From: Myxococcales bacterium | GTDB taxonomy: Bacteria > Myxococcota > Myxococcia > Myxococcales > Myxococcaceae | Direction of reading: 5' to 3' | NCBI GenBank assembly: GCA_003153055.1 | Contig: PMBV01000498.1 | Location: 1-6,171, forward strand | Length of the DNA: 6,171 nucleotides | Shown: in pieces, positions 1 to 5,891 of the stretch | Layout of the letters: each line of letters starts with the position of its first letter | How positions within the stretch are numbered: the stretch's first letter is position 1 | Program-made: the position numbers and the translations under genes | Notes under the pieces: model-generated | Told to the model about the DNA's origin: nothing | What the model saw: only the letters and a program-made list of their open reading frames with translations | The model's database searches: none

Positions 1-498
1 GAGGTGATCCCCGTGAACGGTTACCTTGCCGAGAGCTGGCCGCGGCTTGATCCTTTGATCATGGATTTCACGTATGAGTTCTTCATACTTGGACTCGTAT
101 GCCCGATCATCCCGAAAGTCCACGTAGACCTTCCCGTCGAGGAAGGTCGGAACGGGAGGCCTGCCGTCGTTGTCTCGGATGACCGGGATGATTCGCTCCG
201 ACAGCACGTTCTGCATGAGTTGCGCAGTGAGGATCATCTTCTCATAGCCAACGCCCCCGAGACTCGCGTTCGCCTTGCCTACGTAGGTCTTCGTGCAAAC
301 GGCGATCACTCGATTTGCGCCCACGAGCCCCGTTTCCATGAAATGTGGCAGGTTACTTCCGAGATTTAGGTCCCACTGATCGAGAATCACATCGACACCG
401 TTGGCCATGAGTCGTGTTGCGAGCTCCAAGACCCAATTCTTGTGCAGTTCGCTGTCGTGCGAATAGGAGACGAATACCTTCGGTGGGGGAATGCCCAT
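1..498 (-). CDS. TIR/SEFIR-domain protein, N-terminal part (runs off left edge)
   Basis: The reverse strand reads open from an ATG at 498-496 to the window edge, giving 166 residues with no stop, so the C-terminus is missing. Residues 7-14 (KVFVSYSH) form the first strand and box of a TIR/SEFIR fold. LDQWDL (39-44) fits the BB-loop region, followed by FMETGL (53-58), a buried strand RVIAVCT (63-69) and GGVGYEKM (81-88). E86 is the best candidate for the catalytic glutamate seen in TIR NADases. PTFLDGKVYVDFRDD (117-131) and a helix YEELIREIHDQ close the domain near residue 150. In this family such domains usually head a longer protein whose C-terminal part senses infection; that part is outside the window. 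The start is supported by GGAGG just upstream and by the typical position of the first strand. The domain call is firm. NADase activity and defence function are inferences. GC is much lower than in the adjacent DNA, which suggests transfer. Confidence 0.87.
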   Translation of the reverse strand, partial: MGIPPPKVFVSYSHDSELHKNWVLELATRLMANGVDVILDQWDLNLGSNLPHFMETGLVGANRVIAVCTKTYVGKANASLGGVGYEKMILTAQLMQNVLSERIIPVIRDNDGRPPVPTFLDGKVYVDFRDDRAYESKYEELIREIHDQRIKPRPALGKVTVHGDHL

Positions 499-502
499 GA
501 GT

Positions 503-507
503 CCTCC
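503..507 (-). promoter_or_regulatory. Ribosome binding site of the TIR gene
   Basis: GGAGG on the reverse strand (507 down to 503) ends 4 bases before the ATG at 498. It is a near-perfect Shine-Dalgarno core and fixes the start of the TIR gene. The next upstream part of the frame offers no better start with a comparable site. Confidence 0.75.
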
Positions 508-514
508 AGAACGG

Positions 515-534
515 AGTGATGTCCAGTGATGTCT
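515..534. repeat. Two adjacent 10-bp direct repeats upstream of the TIR gene
   Basis: AGTGATGTCC (515-524) is followed directly by AGTGATGTCT (525-534), so 9 of 10 positions repeat with a period of about one helical turn. They lie 17-36 bp upstream of the TIR start codon, between it and any promoter. This spacing would suit an operator or activator site bound on one face of the helix, but no regulator gene is visible and the role is inference. Two copies could also arise by chance slippage. Confidence 0.5.
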
Positions 535-551
535 AACGGTTGCGCGTTCAG

Positions 552-572
552 ACCGATAGCCGATAACCGATA
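552..572. repeat. Three tandem 7-bp units (RCCGATA)
   Basis: ACCGATA, GCCGATA and ACCGATA follow each other without a gap. On the reverse strand they read TATCGGT/C. The array is short and stops cleanly on both sides. It lies between the TIR upstream region and the IS91-family transposase remnant, so it may belong to the terminal region of that element or be a simple microsatellite. No function can be read from it. Confidence 0.6.
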
Positions 573-592
573 GGCGAAACAACCCGGGAATT

Positions 593-615
593 CTGGGCAG
601 GCCCCGGGTGCCCAG
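593..615. other. Perfect 7-bp inverted repeat (hairpin)
   Basis: CTGGGCA (593-599) and TGCCCAG (609-615) are exact reverse complements around a 9-base GC-rich loop. There is no T-run after the stem on either strand, so it is not a convincing rho-independent terminator. It lies on the downstream (3') side of the IS91-family transposase remnant. IS91-family elements carry a subterminal hairpin in the end (oriIS) downstream of the transposase, so it may be a relic of that end; this is inference. Confidence 0.45.
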
Positions 616-649
616 GACCTGAACATCGCCGACGGGCTGGAAGCGGGAG

Positions 650-1264
650 TGCGTCAGGCGCTGTGGGAGTCAGCCCGCGGGGCCGCCAGGGGAGCGCGAG
701 GGCCAGCTGCGGCGGCCCGGTGGCGCGAAGCCGCGGCGCGGCACTCGTGTCCCGGGGGCGAAGGCCGAGCGCCTTGCGGGCCACCTCCTCTGAGGTGATG
801 AAGGCGACGATGCTCCGCCGCCCGCCGCACGCGCACGTGAAGAGGTCGATGCCCAGGGTGCGCCGCAGCAGGTCCGCGAAGTTGAGGTACGGCCTCCCTG
901 GCTGATTCGCCGGCGCGGCCTGCTCCGCTGGCTCCACTCCACCTTGACGGCCTCGGCCGCCGGTGCTGGCGCGCGCCGCTGGGCCACCACCTCGGCCCTG
1001 GCGTTGGGGGCGAAGACTCCGAAGTACTTCGTGAGGTGGACTCGCGGCTGCACCACCAGCGCGCAGACGCGCTTGGGGAGCTGCACCGGCGTCAGCACCA
1101 GCGTGGTGGCCGCTGCGCGCTACGGCTTCTTGAGGCGGTACTCCAGCTTCCCGTCCTCCCTGCGGCAGAGCCCCTCCAGCGCCAGCGGCCCCCGCGCGCC
1201 ATAGCGACAGAGCCGCTCGAGGCTCTCCCTGTCATTCTCGTGCACCGCGGTATTCGCGTGGAAA
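650..1264 (-). pseudogene. IS91-family (Y2/HUH) transposase, C-terminal remnant
   Basis: Read on the reverse strand from about 1264, three consecutive blocks match the C-terminal half of IS91-type transposases. The first is [21 protein letters not shown] followed by [20 protein letters not shown]. The second is LVLTPVQLPKRVCALV with PRVHLTKYFGVFAPNAR. The third is YLNFADLLRRTLGIDLFTC with a CACGG knuckle and IVAFITSEEVARKALGL. An in-frame TAG at 1120-1122 interrupts block 1 to block 2 (after YRLKKP), and a shift into another frame is needed between about 960 and 920 to reach block 3. The N-terminal region, with the HUH motif and catalytic tyrosines, is absent: similarity stops at 1264, where a different repeated sequence begins. 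The element is therefore dead. Intact relatives are rolling-circle transposases that move flanking DNA. The downstream limit near 650 is approximate, since homology fades there. I am confident in the family and less so in the exact borders. Confidence 0.75.
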
Positions 1265-1360
1265 GAAGAGGAGAATCAAAGCGGCGAACCGGAACACCGA
1301 CCTTGAGCCAGGGAGCGGGTAACGCAGGGCGGAGAGCTCGCGAACGGCCTGAGGGGATGC
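1262..1360 (+). repeat. Dispersed repeat, copy A (partial)
   Basis: It starts where the IS91 similarity ends. Its CAAAGCGGCGAACC at 1277-1290 is identical to 5704-5717 in copy C, and TCGCGAA at 1338-1344 matches 5765-5771 at exactly the same offset (61 bases). A hand count of the ungapped 84-base alignment from the first motif gives about 57 identities. The part before the 14-mer is purine-rich in both copies. There is no credible coding frame. It appears to be a decayed fragment of the same sequence that flanks the Gabija operon, in the same orientation as copy C. Confidence 0.55.
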
Positions 1361-1727
1361 CCAGAGCGCACGGGAGCTCGAGCCCTGCATCGAGAGCGCG
1401 GTGGTCACATCCACCGGGCGAACTCGTCGGCCGGCTGGGTCCTGAGCTTCGTCCGCGCCTCGGCGGCGTCGGAGGCCCGCCCCTCCCTCACCTCAACCGC
1501 GCCAGCACCTCGTCGCTGCTGTTCCGATGGATCGCGGGACCGAACGAAGCCGCCAAACGCGGCTGTATCGATCGCGTCTTGCCGCTCCCTCGCATCGCCC
1601 CGAGGTCCTGCGCGCCTCGTCGTGACCTCAGGCCACCTCGTCAGAAGTGAACGGCGAAGCCCATGCCTCCGGCCATTGGAGCGAGGGTGAGGCGCACGGT
1701 CGTGGGCCCTTCAGCCCCCACGGGCCT
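1361..1727. other. Non-coding GC-rich stretch, no assignable feature
   Basis: No frame here has both a convincing start and a recognisable protein. A reverse-strand frame is open for about 70 codons and ends in FARWM at a TGA (1407-1405). Another ends in APMAGGMGFAVHF at a TGA (1643-1641), a tail ending in phenylalanine as in many outer-membrane proteins. Both lack identifiable upstream domains, so they could be gene scraps or chance openings in GC-rich DNA. I see no RNA gene, terminator or promoter. Confidence 0.5.
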
Positions 1728-1926
1728 GCCCCGCCCCAGCCCTCCCTCCCGCTGTGACGCCACTCCCATGCGCCGAGGCTCCGACAGCCGAGGCCACCTG
1801 CGCCCGAAGGCCAATGAAGCCGTTCCCCAAACCCCCGACGCGCCACCTCGCCGTTGCGCCTCACCGGGCCGACCGCTACTGCCACGTCACTTCGGTTCGC
1901 CGGTTCCCTTTTCCTCATCTTCGTGG
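1728..1926 (-). repeat. Dispersed repeat, copy B: left inverted flank of Gabija
   Basis: Read on the reverse strand this matches copy C in order. ACGAAG and a purine-rich run come first, then GGCGAACC (1901 down to 1894), GGCTGTCG (1789 down to 1782), TGGCGTCACA (1762 down to 1753) and a GGGAGGGAG-rich tail ending at 1728. In the outer 62 bases (1728-1789 against 5830-5891) I count about 45 identities without gaps, including 30 of 35 in the last block. The GGCGAACC to GGCTGTCG distance is 112 here and 120 in copy C. The inner end is about 100 bp from the gajA start codon. It is non-coding, and an upstream TTG-started extension of the gajA frame runs through it. Confidence 0.6.
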
Positions 1927-2016
1927 CCTGGGAGCAGCTGCTGTCCCGACCAGCCGAGCACCGCGACGCCGCGTTCTTGGAGACCCCCGGCATATCGACT
2001 ACCTTCGACTCGCTCT

Positions 2017-2023
2017 GGGGGGA
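2017..2023 (+). promoter_or_regulatory. Probable ribosome binding site of gajA
   Basis: GGGGGGA at 2017-2023 lies 4 bases before the ATG at 2028. It is a G-rich, imperfect Shine-Dalgarno sequence. Together with family length it favours the ATG at 2028 over the TTG at 1854 in the same frame. Confidence 0.5.
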
Positions 2024-2027
2024 CGCG

Positions 2028-3869
2028 ATGCAGATTCGAAGGCTGACGATCAAGAACTTCCGAAACTTCCAAAACCTCGCGGTCGATCTTGACGACCACG
2101 CTGTCTTCGTGGGCCCGAACGGCGTTGGCAAGAGCAACCTCCTCCACGCACTCCGCCTTGTTCTCGACCCGTCCCTCCCAGACTCTTCTCGCCAGCTTGG
2201 TCAGGAGGACTTCTGGGATGGGGTCCCGCGACCACTTACCGCGGATGCGCGCATTGAGGTCAGTCTCGAATTGACGGACTTCGAGAAGAACGATGACCAG
2301 CTTGCCAGCCTGGCCGAGCACCTCGTCGAGACCACGCCAATGGTGGCACGCCTCACGTACATCTTTCGCGCGAAGGCTACGGCGAAACCGCCCCTCACGG
2401 CCGACGACTTCGAGTTCTTCGTCTACGGCGGCGATCGTGAAGACAACCGCATCGGCTACGAGGTCCGGCGTCGCCTACCAGCGGAGGTGTTCCATGCCCT
2501 ACGTGACGCCGAAAGCGACCTCGCAACCTGGCGGCGCTCGCCTCTGAGACCTCTCCTCGAACGAGCCTGGTCTCAGGTTTCGAAGGCGGACAAGACTGCG
2601 TTGGCAAAGGGAATCGAGGACGCATCGAAGCAGCTCACAAAGACGCAGCCCCTTGAGTCGCTTGGCAAAGCAATCACGGAGGCGCTCGCGAAGCGCGCCG
2701 ATGGAGGCGAGGCGACGGACGTCCAACTCGGGATCTCCGCCAAGGAGGCCGACGCGCTTATTCGAGTCGTCCGTCTGCTTCTGGACAAGGGGCGTCGCGG
2801 AATCGGAGAGACAAGCCTTGGGCTTGCCAATCTCCTTTTCTTCACGCTGAAGCTCCTTGAGCTTGGTCATCTCGCGAAGGAGCACGAGCGCGACCACACC
2901 TTCGTAGCGATCGAGGAGCCCGAGGCACACCTCCATCCCCATCTCCAACGTCAGATGTTTCGCGGCTTCCTGCGGCTGAAGCCCCACCTCGGCGGCGCTT
3001 CGGAGGATTCGCTCGACGTGCTGCCGACGACAATCTTGGTCACCACCCATTCGCCCCACCTCGCCAGCATCGCTCCCCTGCGGAGCCTCGTCTTGCTTCG
3101 GCGAGCCGTGGTCGAAGTCTCGCCTCCCGGAGCGCATAAGGAGAAGCAAATCACGAAGGTCTTGGCTACGGCAGCCGCGTCGATGGCCGTCGCGAAGTTC
3201 GCCCCCGAAGAAGAGAAGGACCTCGAGCGGTACATCGAGGTGACCAGGGCGGAGCTGCTCTTCGCTCGCGGTGTGATCCTGGTCGAAGGAGACACAGAAC
3301 AATACCTCGTGCCGAAGATCGCCGCGCTCCAGGGAAAGCCGCTGGATTCCATCGGGATCTCTGTGTGCTCGGTAGGCGGGACGTATTTCAAGAGCTACGT
3401 CCGTCTGCTCGCGCATCTCAAGATTCCGTTCGTGGTGCTCACGGACGGGGATCCCGACACTCCCTGGCCAGGCGAGGCGCGCGCTCTCAGTCTGCTCGAA
3501 GCGCTTCTCGGGAAGACGGCGTTCGACAAGATCGCCAAGGCCGATCGGCTCGACGAGGCTCGTCGCCAGGGACTCTTTGTAGGCGAATCGACCTTCGAGA
3601 TCGACCTCTTGAGGGCGGGCCGTAGCCGATCGATCCCCACAGCCTTGAAGGACCTCGCTCCTACGGACGCCGCGTCGAGCCGTGCCGACGGTTGGCTCAT
3701 GGATGCAAAGACGATAGTTGAGGCGCAGGTGCTCAAAGACATCGCTGCGATCGGAAAGGGCCGCTTTGCACAACGTCTGGCAACGATCCTTGGCGCACGA
3801 ACACAGGGGAACGGGCCGAAGTACGTGCTCGAAGGCATCGACTTCATCGCGGCAGCCGTTGCGCGATGA
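2028..3869 (+). CDS. gajA: Gabija nuclease GajA: OLD-family ATPase/TOPRIM endonuclease
   Basis: The protein has 613 residues, close to the 578 of the characterised Bacillus cereus GajA. The N-terminal ABC-type ATPase starts with the OLD-typical IRRLTIKNFRNF. It has Walker A GPNGVGKS (29-36), a signature-like GETSLGLANLLFF (260-272), Walker B with VAIEEPEAHLHP (293-304) and the switch histidine in TTHSP (339-343). The C-terminal TOPRIM nuclease carries GVILVEGDTEQYL (415-427, metal-binding E420), the acidic motif TDGDPD (472-477), VGESTFEIDLL (518-528) and a late conserved lysine in GKGRFAQ (576-582). GajA proteins nick or cut phage DNA and are held back by nucleotides in uninfected cells. A UvrD-like partner directly downstream marks it as a class 2 OLD protein. 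The ATG at 2028 is chosen because OLD proteins begin a few residues before the first strand; the 58-codon TTG extension is unconserved-looking and overlaps repeat copy B. No lesion is visible. No strong promoter is seen in the 100 bp upstream. Confidence 0.94.
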   Translation: MQIRRLTIKNFRNFQNLAVDLDDHAVFVGPNGVGKSNLLHALRLVLDPSLPDSSRQLGQEDFWDGVPRPLTADARIEVSLELTDFEKNDDQLASLAEHLVETTPMVARLTYIFRAKATAKPPLTADDFEFFVYGGDREDNRIGYEVRRRLPAEVFHALRDAESDLATWRRSPLRPLLERAWSQVSKADKTALAKGIEDASKQLTKTQPLESLGKAITEALAKRADGGEATDVQLGISAKEADALIRVVRLLLDKGRRGIGETSLGLANLLFFTLKLLELGHLAKEHERDHTFVAIEEPEAHLHPHLQRQMFRGFLRLKPHLGGASEDSLDVLPTTILVTTHSPHLASIAPLRSLVLLRRAVVEVSPPGAHKEKQITKVLATAAASMAVAKFAPEEEKDLERYIEVTRAELLFARGVILVEGDTEQYLVPKIAALQGKPLDSIGISVCSVGGTYFKSYVRLLAHLKIPFVVLTDGDPDTPWPGEARALSLLEALLGKTAFDKIAKADRLDEARRQGLFVGESTFEIDLLRAGRSRSIPTALKDLAPTDAASSRADGWLMDAKTIVEAQVLKDIAAIGKGRFAQRLATILGARTQGNGPKYVLEGIDFIAAAVAR

Positions 3870-5665
3870 GTCTCTACCTGCGAGCCGCCGAGGACCTTCG
3901 GGCAAACAAGCCACAGTGGGACGCCTACGAGGCCGCCGGGCACTGCGTTGTCCTAGCCGGTCCTGGAAGCGGCAAGACCAAACTCTTGACGGTGAAGATG
4001 GCCCGCATCGTAGCCGAAGACACTCGCCCGCCACGTGGCGTGGCCTGCGTGACGTACAGCACCGAGTGCGTTAGGGAGTTGCGCCGCAGACTAGGAAAGC
4101 TGGGGCTCGACGAATCGCGTTCACTCTCCGTCGGCACGCTTCACGGGTTCTGCCTGAAGCATGTGTTGCTGCCGTACGCCCATCTGGCCAGCTTCGCGTT
4201 GCCCTCCCGGCTGCATGTCGCCGGCATCAAGCAGCAGGCGCAGATCTTCGGCAAGGCCCTGCGATCGCTGAACATTGGCGCTGCGCGAGGGTTCAGAACC
4301 GACTTCGACAAATTCCGACGGGACCATCTCGACACTAAAGATTGGGATACCGCCGACGAAATGGCTCGACTGGCGATCGCGTACGAGAAGGCGCTCAGCG
4401 CTCAAGGCCTGATCGACTTCGAGGTGATGGCACGAGAGGCGGTCATGCTGGTCGAGCAACACCCTTGGGTGCGCAAGTGCTTGCGGGCCCGCTTTCCAGT
4501 GCTCGTTGTCGATGAATATCAGGATCTCGGCACGGCCCTTCACCGCCTCGTTCTCGCCCTATGCTTCGAGGCGGGCGTTCGGCTCCTCGCCGTCGGGGAT
4601 CCCGACCAGTCAATCTACGGCTTCACGGGAGCACACCCCGAGCACCTCCAGTCGCTCGCGGCACGCCCCGATGTGAAGCGGTTTCGTCTCGCCCTCAACT
4701 ACCGGAGCGGCACACGCATCGTCGCGGCAGCGAAGGCGACGCTGCCTGCAGAGGTGGACTTCGAGGCCGAGACTGACGAGCCGGGCATCGTCGAGTATCC
4801 AGGCTGTGACGGTGGCATCGAAGGGGAAGCTGCCCATCTCGTCGACGTACTCCTTCCCGCGCTCCTCGCTCGCTGGGAGCCCGGCGATGTCTTGATCGCC
4901 TTTCGGTCGAAGATCGAAGGCGGACCCGTCGAGGCAGCCTTGAAGGCGAAGAACCACGAGTACGTCAAGGTTGGGTCCTCCGCTGCTTACCCGAGAAGTC
5001 CGCTCACGCGCTTCGTCGAGGAGGTCGCGCGCTGGTGCGCAGGTGGGTGGCAGACCGGCGACCCGAAGCTCTCACGCGTCCTCGGGCAATGGACCACATA
5101 TCAGAACTTGACCGATCCCGAGTTGATTCGAGCCGAGCGCCTCAAGCTGGTTCGTTTCATGTTCGACCATCGCAGGCGCGATGCCGCGGCAGATGACTGG
5201 CTGCAGGCCCTGGAGAGCGGGGTGATGCTGGTCGGCGATACGCGCGCGCGACTCCTCGCAGGTGGCGACGTGGATGCGTTCGACGATCTCCGAGAGGTCG
5301 TGCGACCCGGGAACGCGCTGGAGGGATTCACGGTTCGGAACCTCGCGGGCCAGGCTGGATCTCGCGAGCACCTGAACCTGATCACCTTGCACTCGTCGAA
5401 GGGCACGGAGTTCCCCGTCGTCGTTCTCGTCGGCGCCGACGAGGGCTCCTTCCCCTGGTCGAACGTGATCGCGGGCTCACCTCAAGAGGAGGAGGACCGA
5501 CGCCTCTTCTACGTCGGTGTTTCACGCGCGCGGAACGAGCTTCACATCCTGTGGTCGAAGCACGTTCCGGGAGACCGCAGCCGCCAAGGACCATCCCGCT
5601 TCCTCCGTGAGATGCACGAGAAGCTGAAGGCAGGGACACCGGCGGGCACCGGCACGTCGCCCTGA
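3866..5665 (+). CDS. gajB: Gabija helicase GajB: UvrD/PcrA-like SF1 helicase
   Basis: The 599-residue protein shows the full superfamily 1A motif set. These are Walker A GPGSGKT (32-38), VTYSTECVREL (62-72, motif Ia, where UvrD usually has TFTNKAA), VGTLHGFCL (89-97, Ib), DEYQD (216-220, II), GDPDQSIYGFTGA (244-256, III), LALNYRSG (275-282, IV), ITLHSSKGTEFPVV (506-519, V) and LFYVGVSRARNELHI (547-561, VI). It is shorter than PcrA/UvrD (about 720), so the accessory 2B region is reduced. It is longer than the characterised GajB (494); the extra length lies mainly between motifs IV and V and in a short Gly/Thr/Pro-rich tail. The ATG overlaps the gajA stop as ATGA, with no good ribosome site of its own, so translation is probably coupled to gajA. 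In Gabija, GajB binds GajA, is stimulated by DNA ends and hydrolyses nucleotides, which relieves GajA inhibition. A housekeeping UvrD role is unlikely given the partner, size and flanks. Confidence 0.93.
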   Translation: MSLYLRAAEDLRANKPQWDAYEAAGHCVVLAGPGSGKTKLLTVKMARIVAEDTRPPRGVACVTYSTECVRELRRRLGKLGLDESRSLSVGTLHGFCLKHVLLPYAHLASFALPSRLHVAGIKQQAQIFGKALRSLNIGAARGFRTDFDKFRRDHLDTKDWDTADEMARLAIAYEKALSAQGLIDFEVMAREAVMLVEQHPWVRKCLRARFPVLVVDEYQDLGTALHRLVLALCFEAGVRLLAVGDPDQSIYGFTGAHPEHLQSLAARPDVKRFRLALNYRSGTRIVAAAKATLPAEVDFEAETDEPGIVEYPGCDGGIEGEAAHLVDVLLPALLARWEPGDVLIAFRSKIEGGPVEAALKAKNHEYVKVGSSAAYPRSPLTRFVEEVARWCAGGWQTGDPKLSRVLGQWTTYQNLTDPELIRAERLKLVRFMFDHRRRDAAADDWLQALESGVMLVGDTRARLLAGGDVDAFDDLREVVRPGNALEGFTVRNLAGQAGSREHLNLITLHSSKGTEFPVVVLVGADEGSFPWSNVIAGSPQEEEDRRLFYVGVSRARNELHILWSKHVPGDRSRQGPSRFLREMHEKLKAGTPAGTGTSP

Positions 5666-5684
5666 CCCTGACCCGGTTTTGTGG

Positions 5685-5891
5685 ACGAAGGAGAAAGGAA
5701 GAACAAAGCGGCGAACCTGAGTACCCTGCCGGAGCCGGCCAGAGGGCAGCGCGCGACGCAGCAGTCGCGAAGCTCCTGGGGGGAGGGCGCTGATGGCCCG
5801 AATTCCGCGTTGGTGACACACGTCCCCGTGGCTGTCGAAGCGCGCGTCCCACTGCGTGGCGTCACAAGGGGAGGGAGAGCTGAGGAGGGGC
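5685..5891 (+). repeat. Dispersed repeat, copy C: right inverted flank of Gabija
   Basis: It begins about 20 bp after the gajB stop with GTGGACGAAGGAG and a purine-rich run. CAAAGCGGCGAACC (5704-5717) is shared exactly with copy A, and GGCGAACC within it with copy B. TCGCGAA (5765-5771), GGCTGTCG (5830-5837) and TGGCGTCACA (5857-5866) follow, then a GGGAGGGAG-rich tail. Its orientation is opposite to copy B and the same as copy A. A + strand frame is open across it for about 94 codons (5681-5965) but shows no domain and has the low-complexity look of GC-rich non-coding DNA. No clear terminator for the operon lies between 5666 and 5685: a weak ACCGG/CCGGT pairing before TTTT is the only candidate. 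Confidence 0.6.

Noticed and set aside
4..369. Plus-strand open frame of 121 codons at the left edge
   Set aside because: It is the complement of the TIR/SEFIR coding sequence, which has clear family motifs on the other strand.
552..572. CRISPR-like array
   Set aside because: The units are 7 bp and contiguous with no spacers, so this is a simple tandem repeat.
1036..1650. Plus-strand open frame of 204 codons
   Set aside because: It runs antisense through the IS91-family remnant and then through repeat copy A and unassigned DNA. The composition is Arg/Pro/Ser-rich with no recognisable domain.
1977..2005. Possible promoter for gajA: TTGGAG (1977-1982) and TACCTT (2000-2005) with a 17-base spacer
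   Set aside because: The -10 element matches only three of six consensus positions, and such matches are common by chance. The promoter remains unidentified.
1854..2027. TTG-started 58-codon N-terminal extension of gajA
   Set aside because: OLD proteins begin just before the IRRLTIKNF strand. The extension overlaps repeat copy B and lacks a good ribosome site, while the ATG at 2028 has a G-rich site at proper distance.
2499..4034. Long reverse-strand open frame of 511 codons
   Set aside because: It lies antisense across gajA and the start of gajB, shows no domain, is rich in Arg/Leu/Glu as expected for the complement of a high-GC gene, and competes with two well-supported genes.
5648..5684. 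Possible terminator after gajB (ACCGG pairing with CCGGT before TTTT)
   Set aside because: The stem is only 5 bp with a loop of about 20 bases and a T-run of four, too weak to call.
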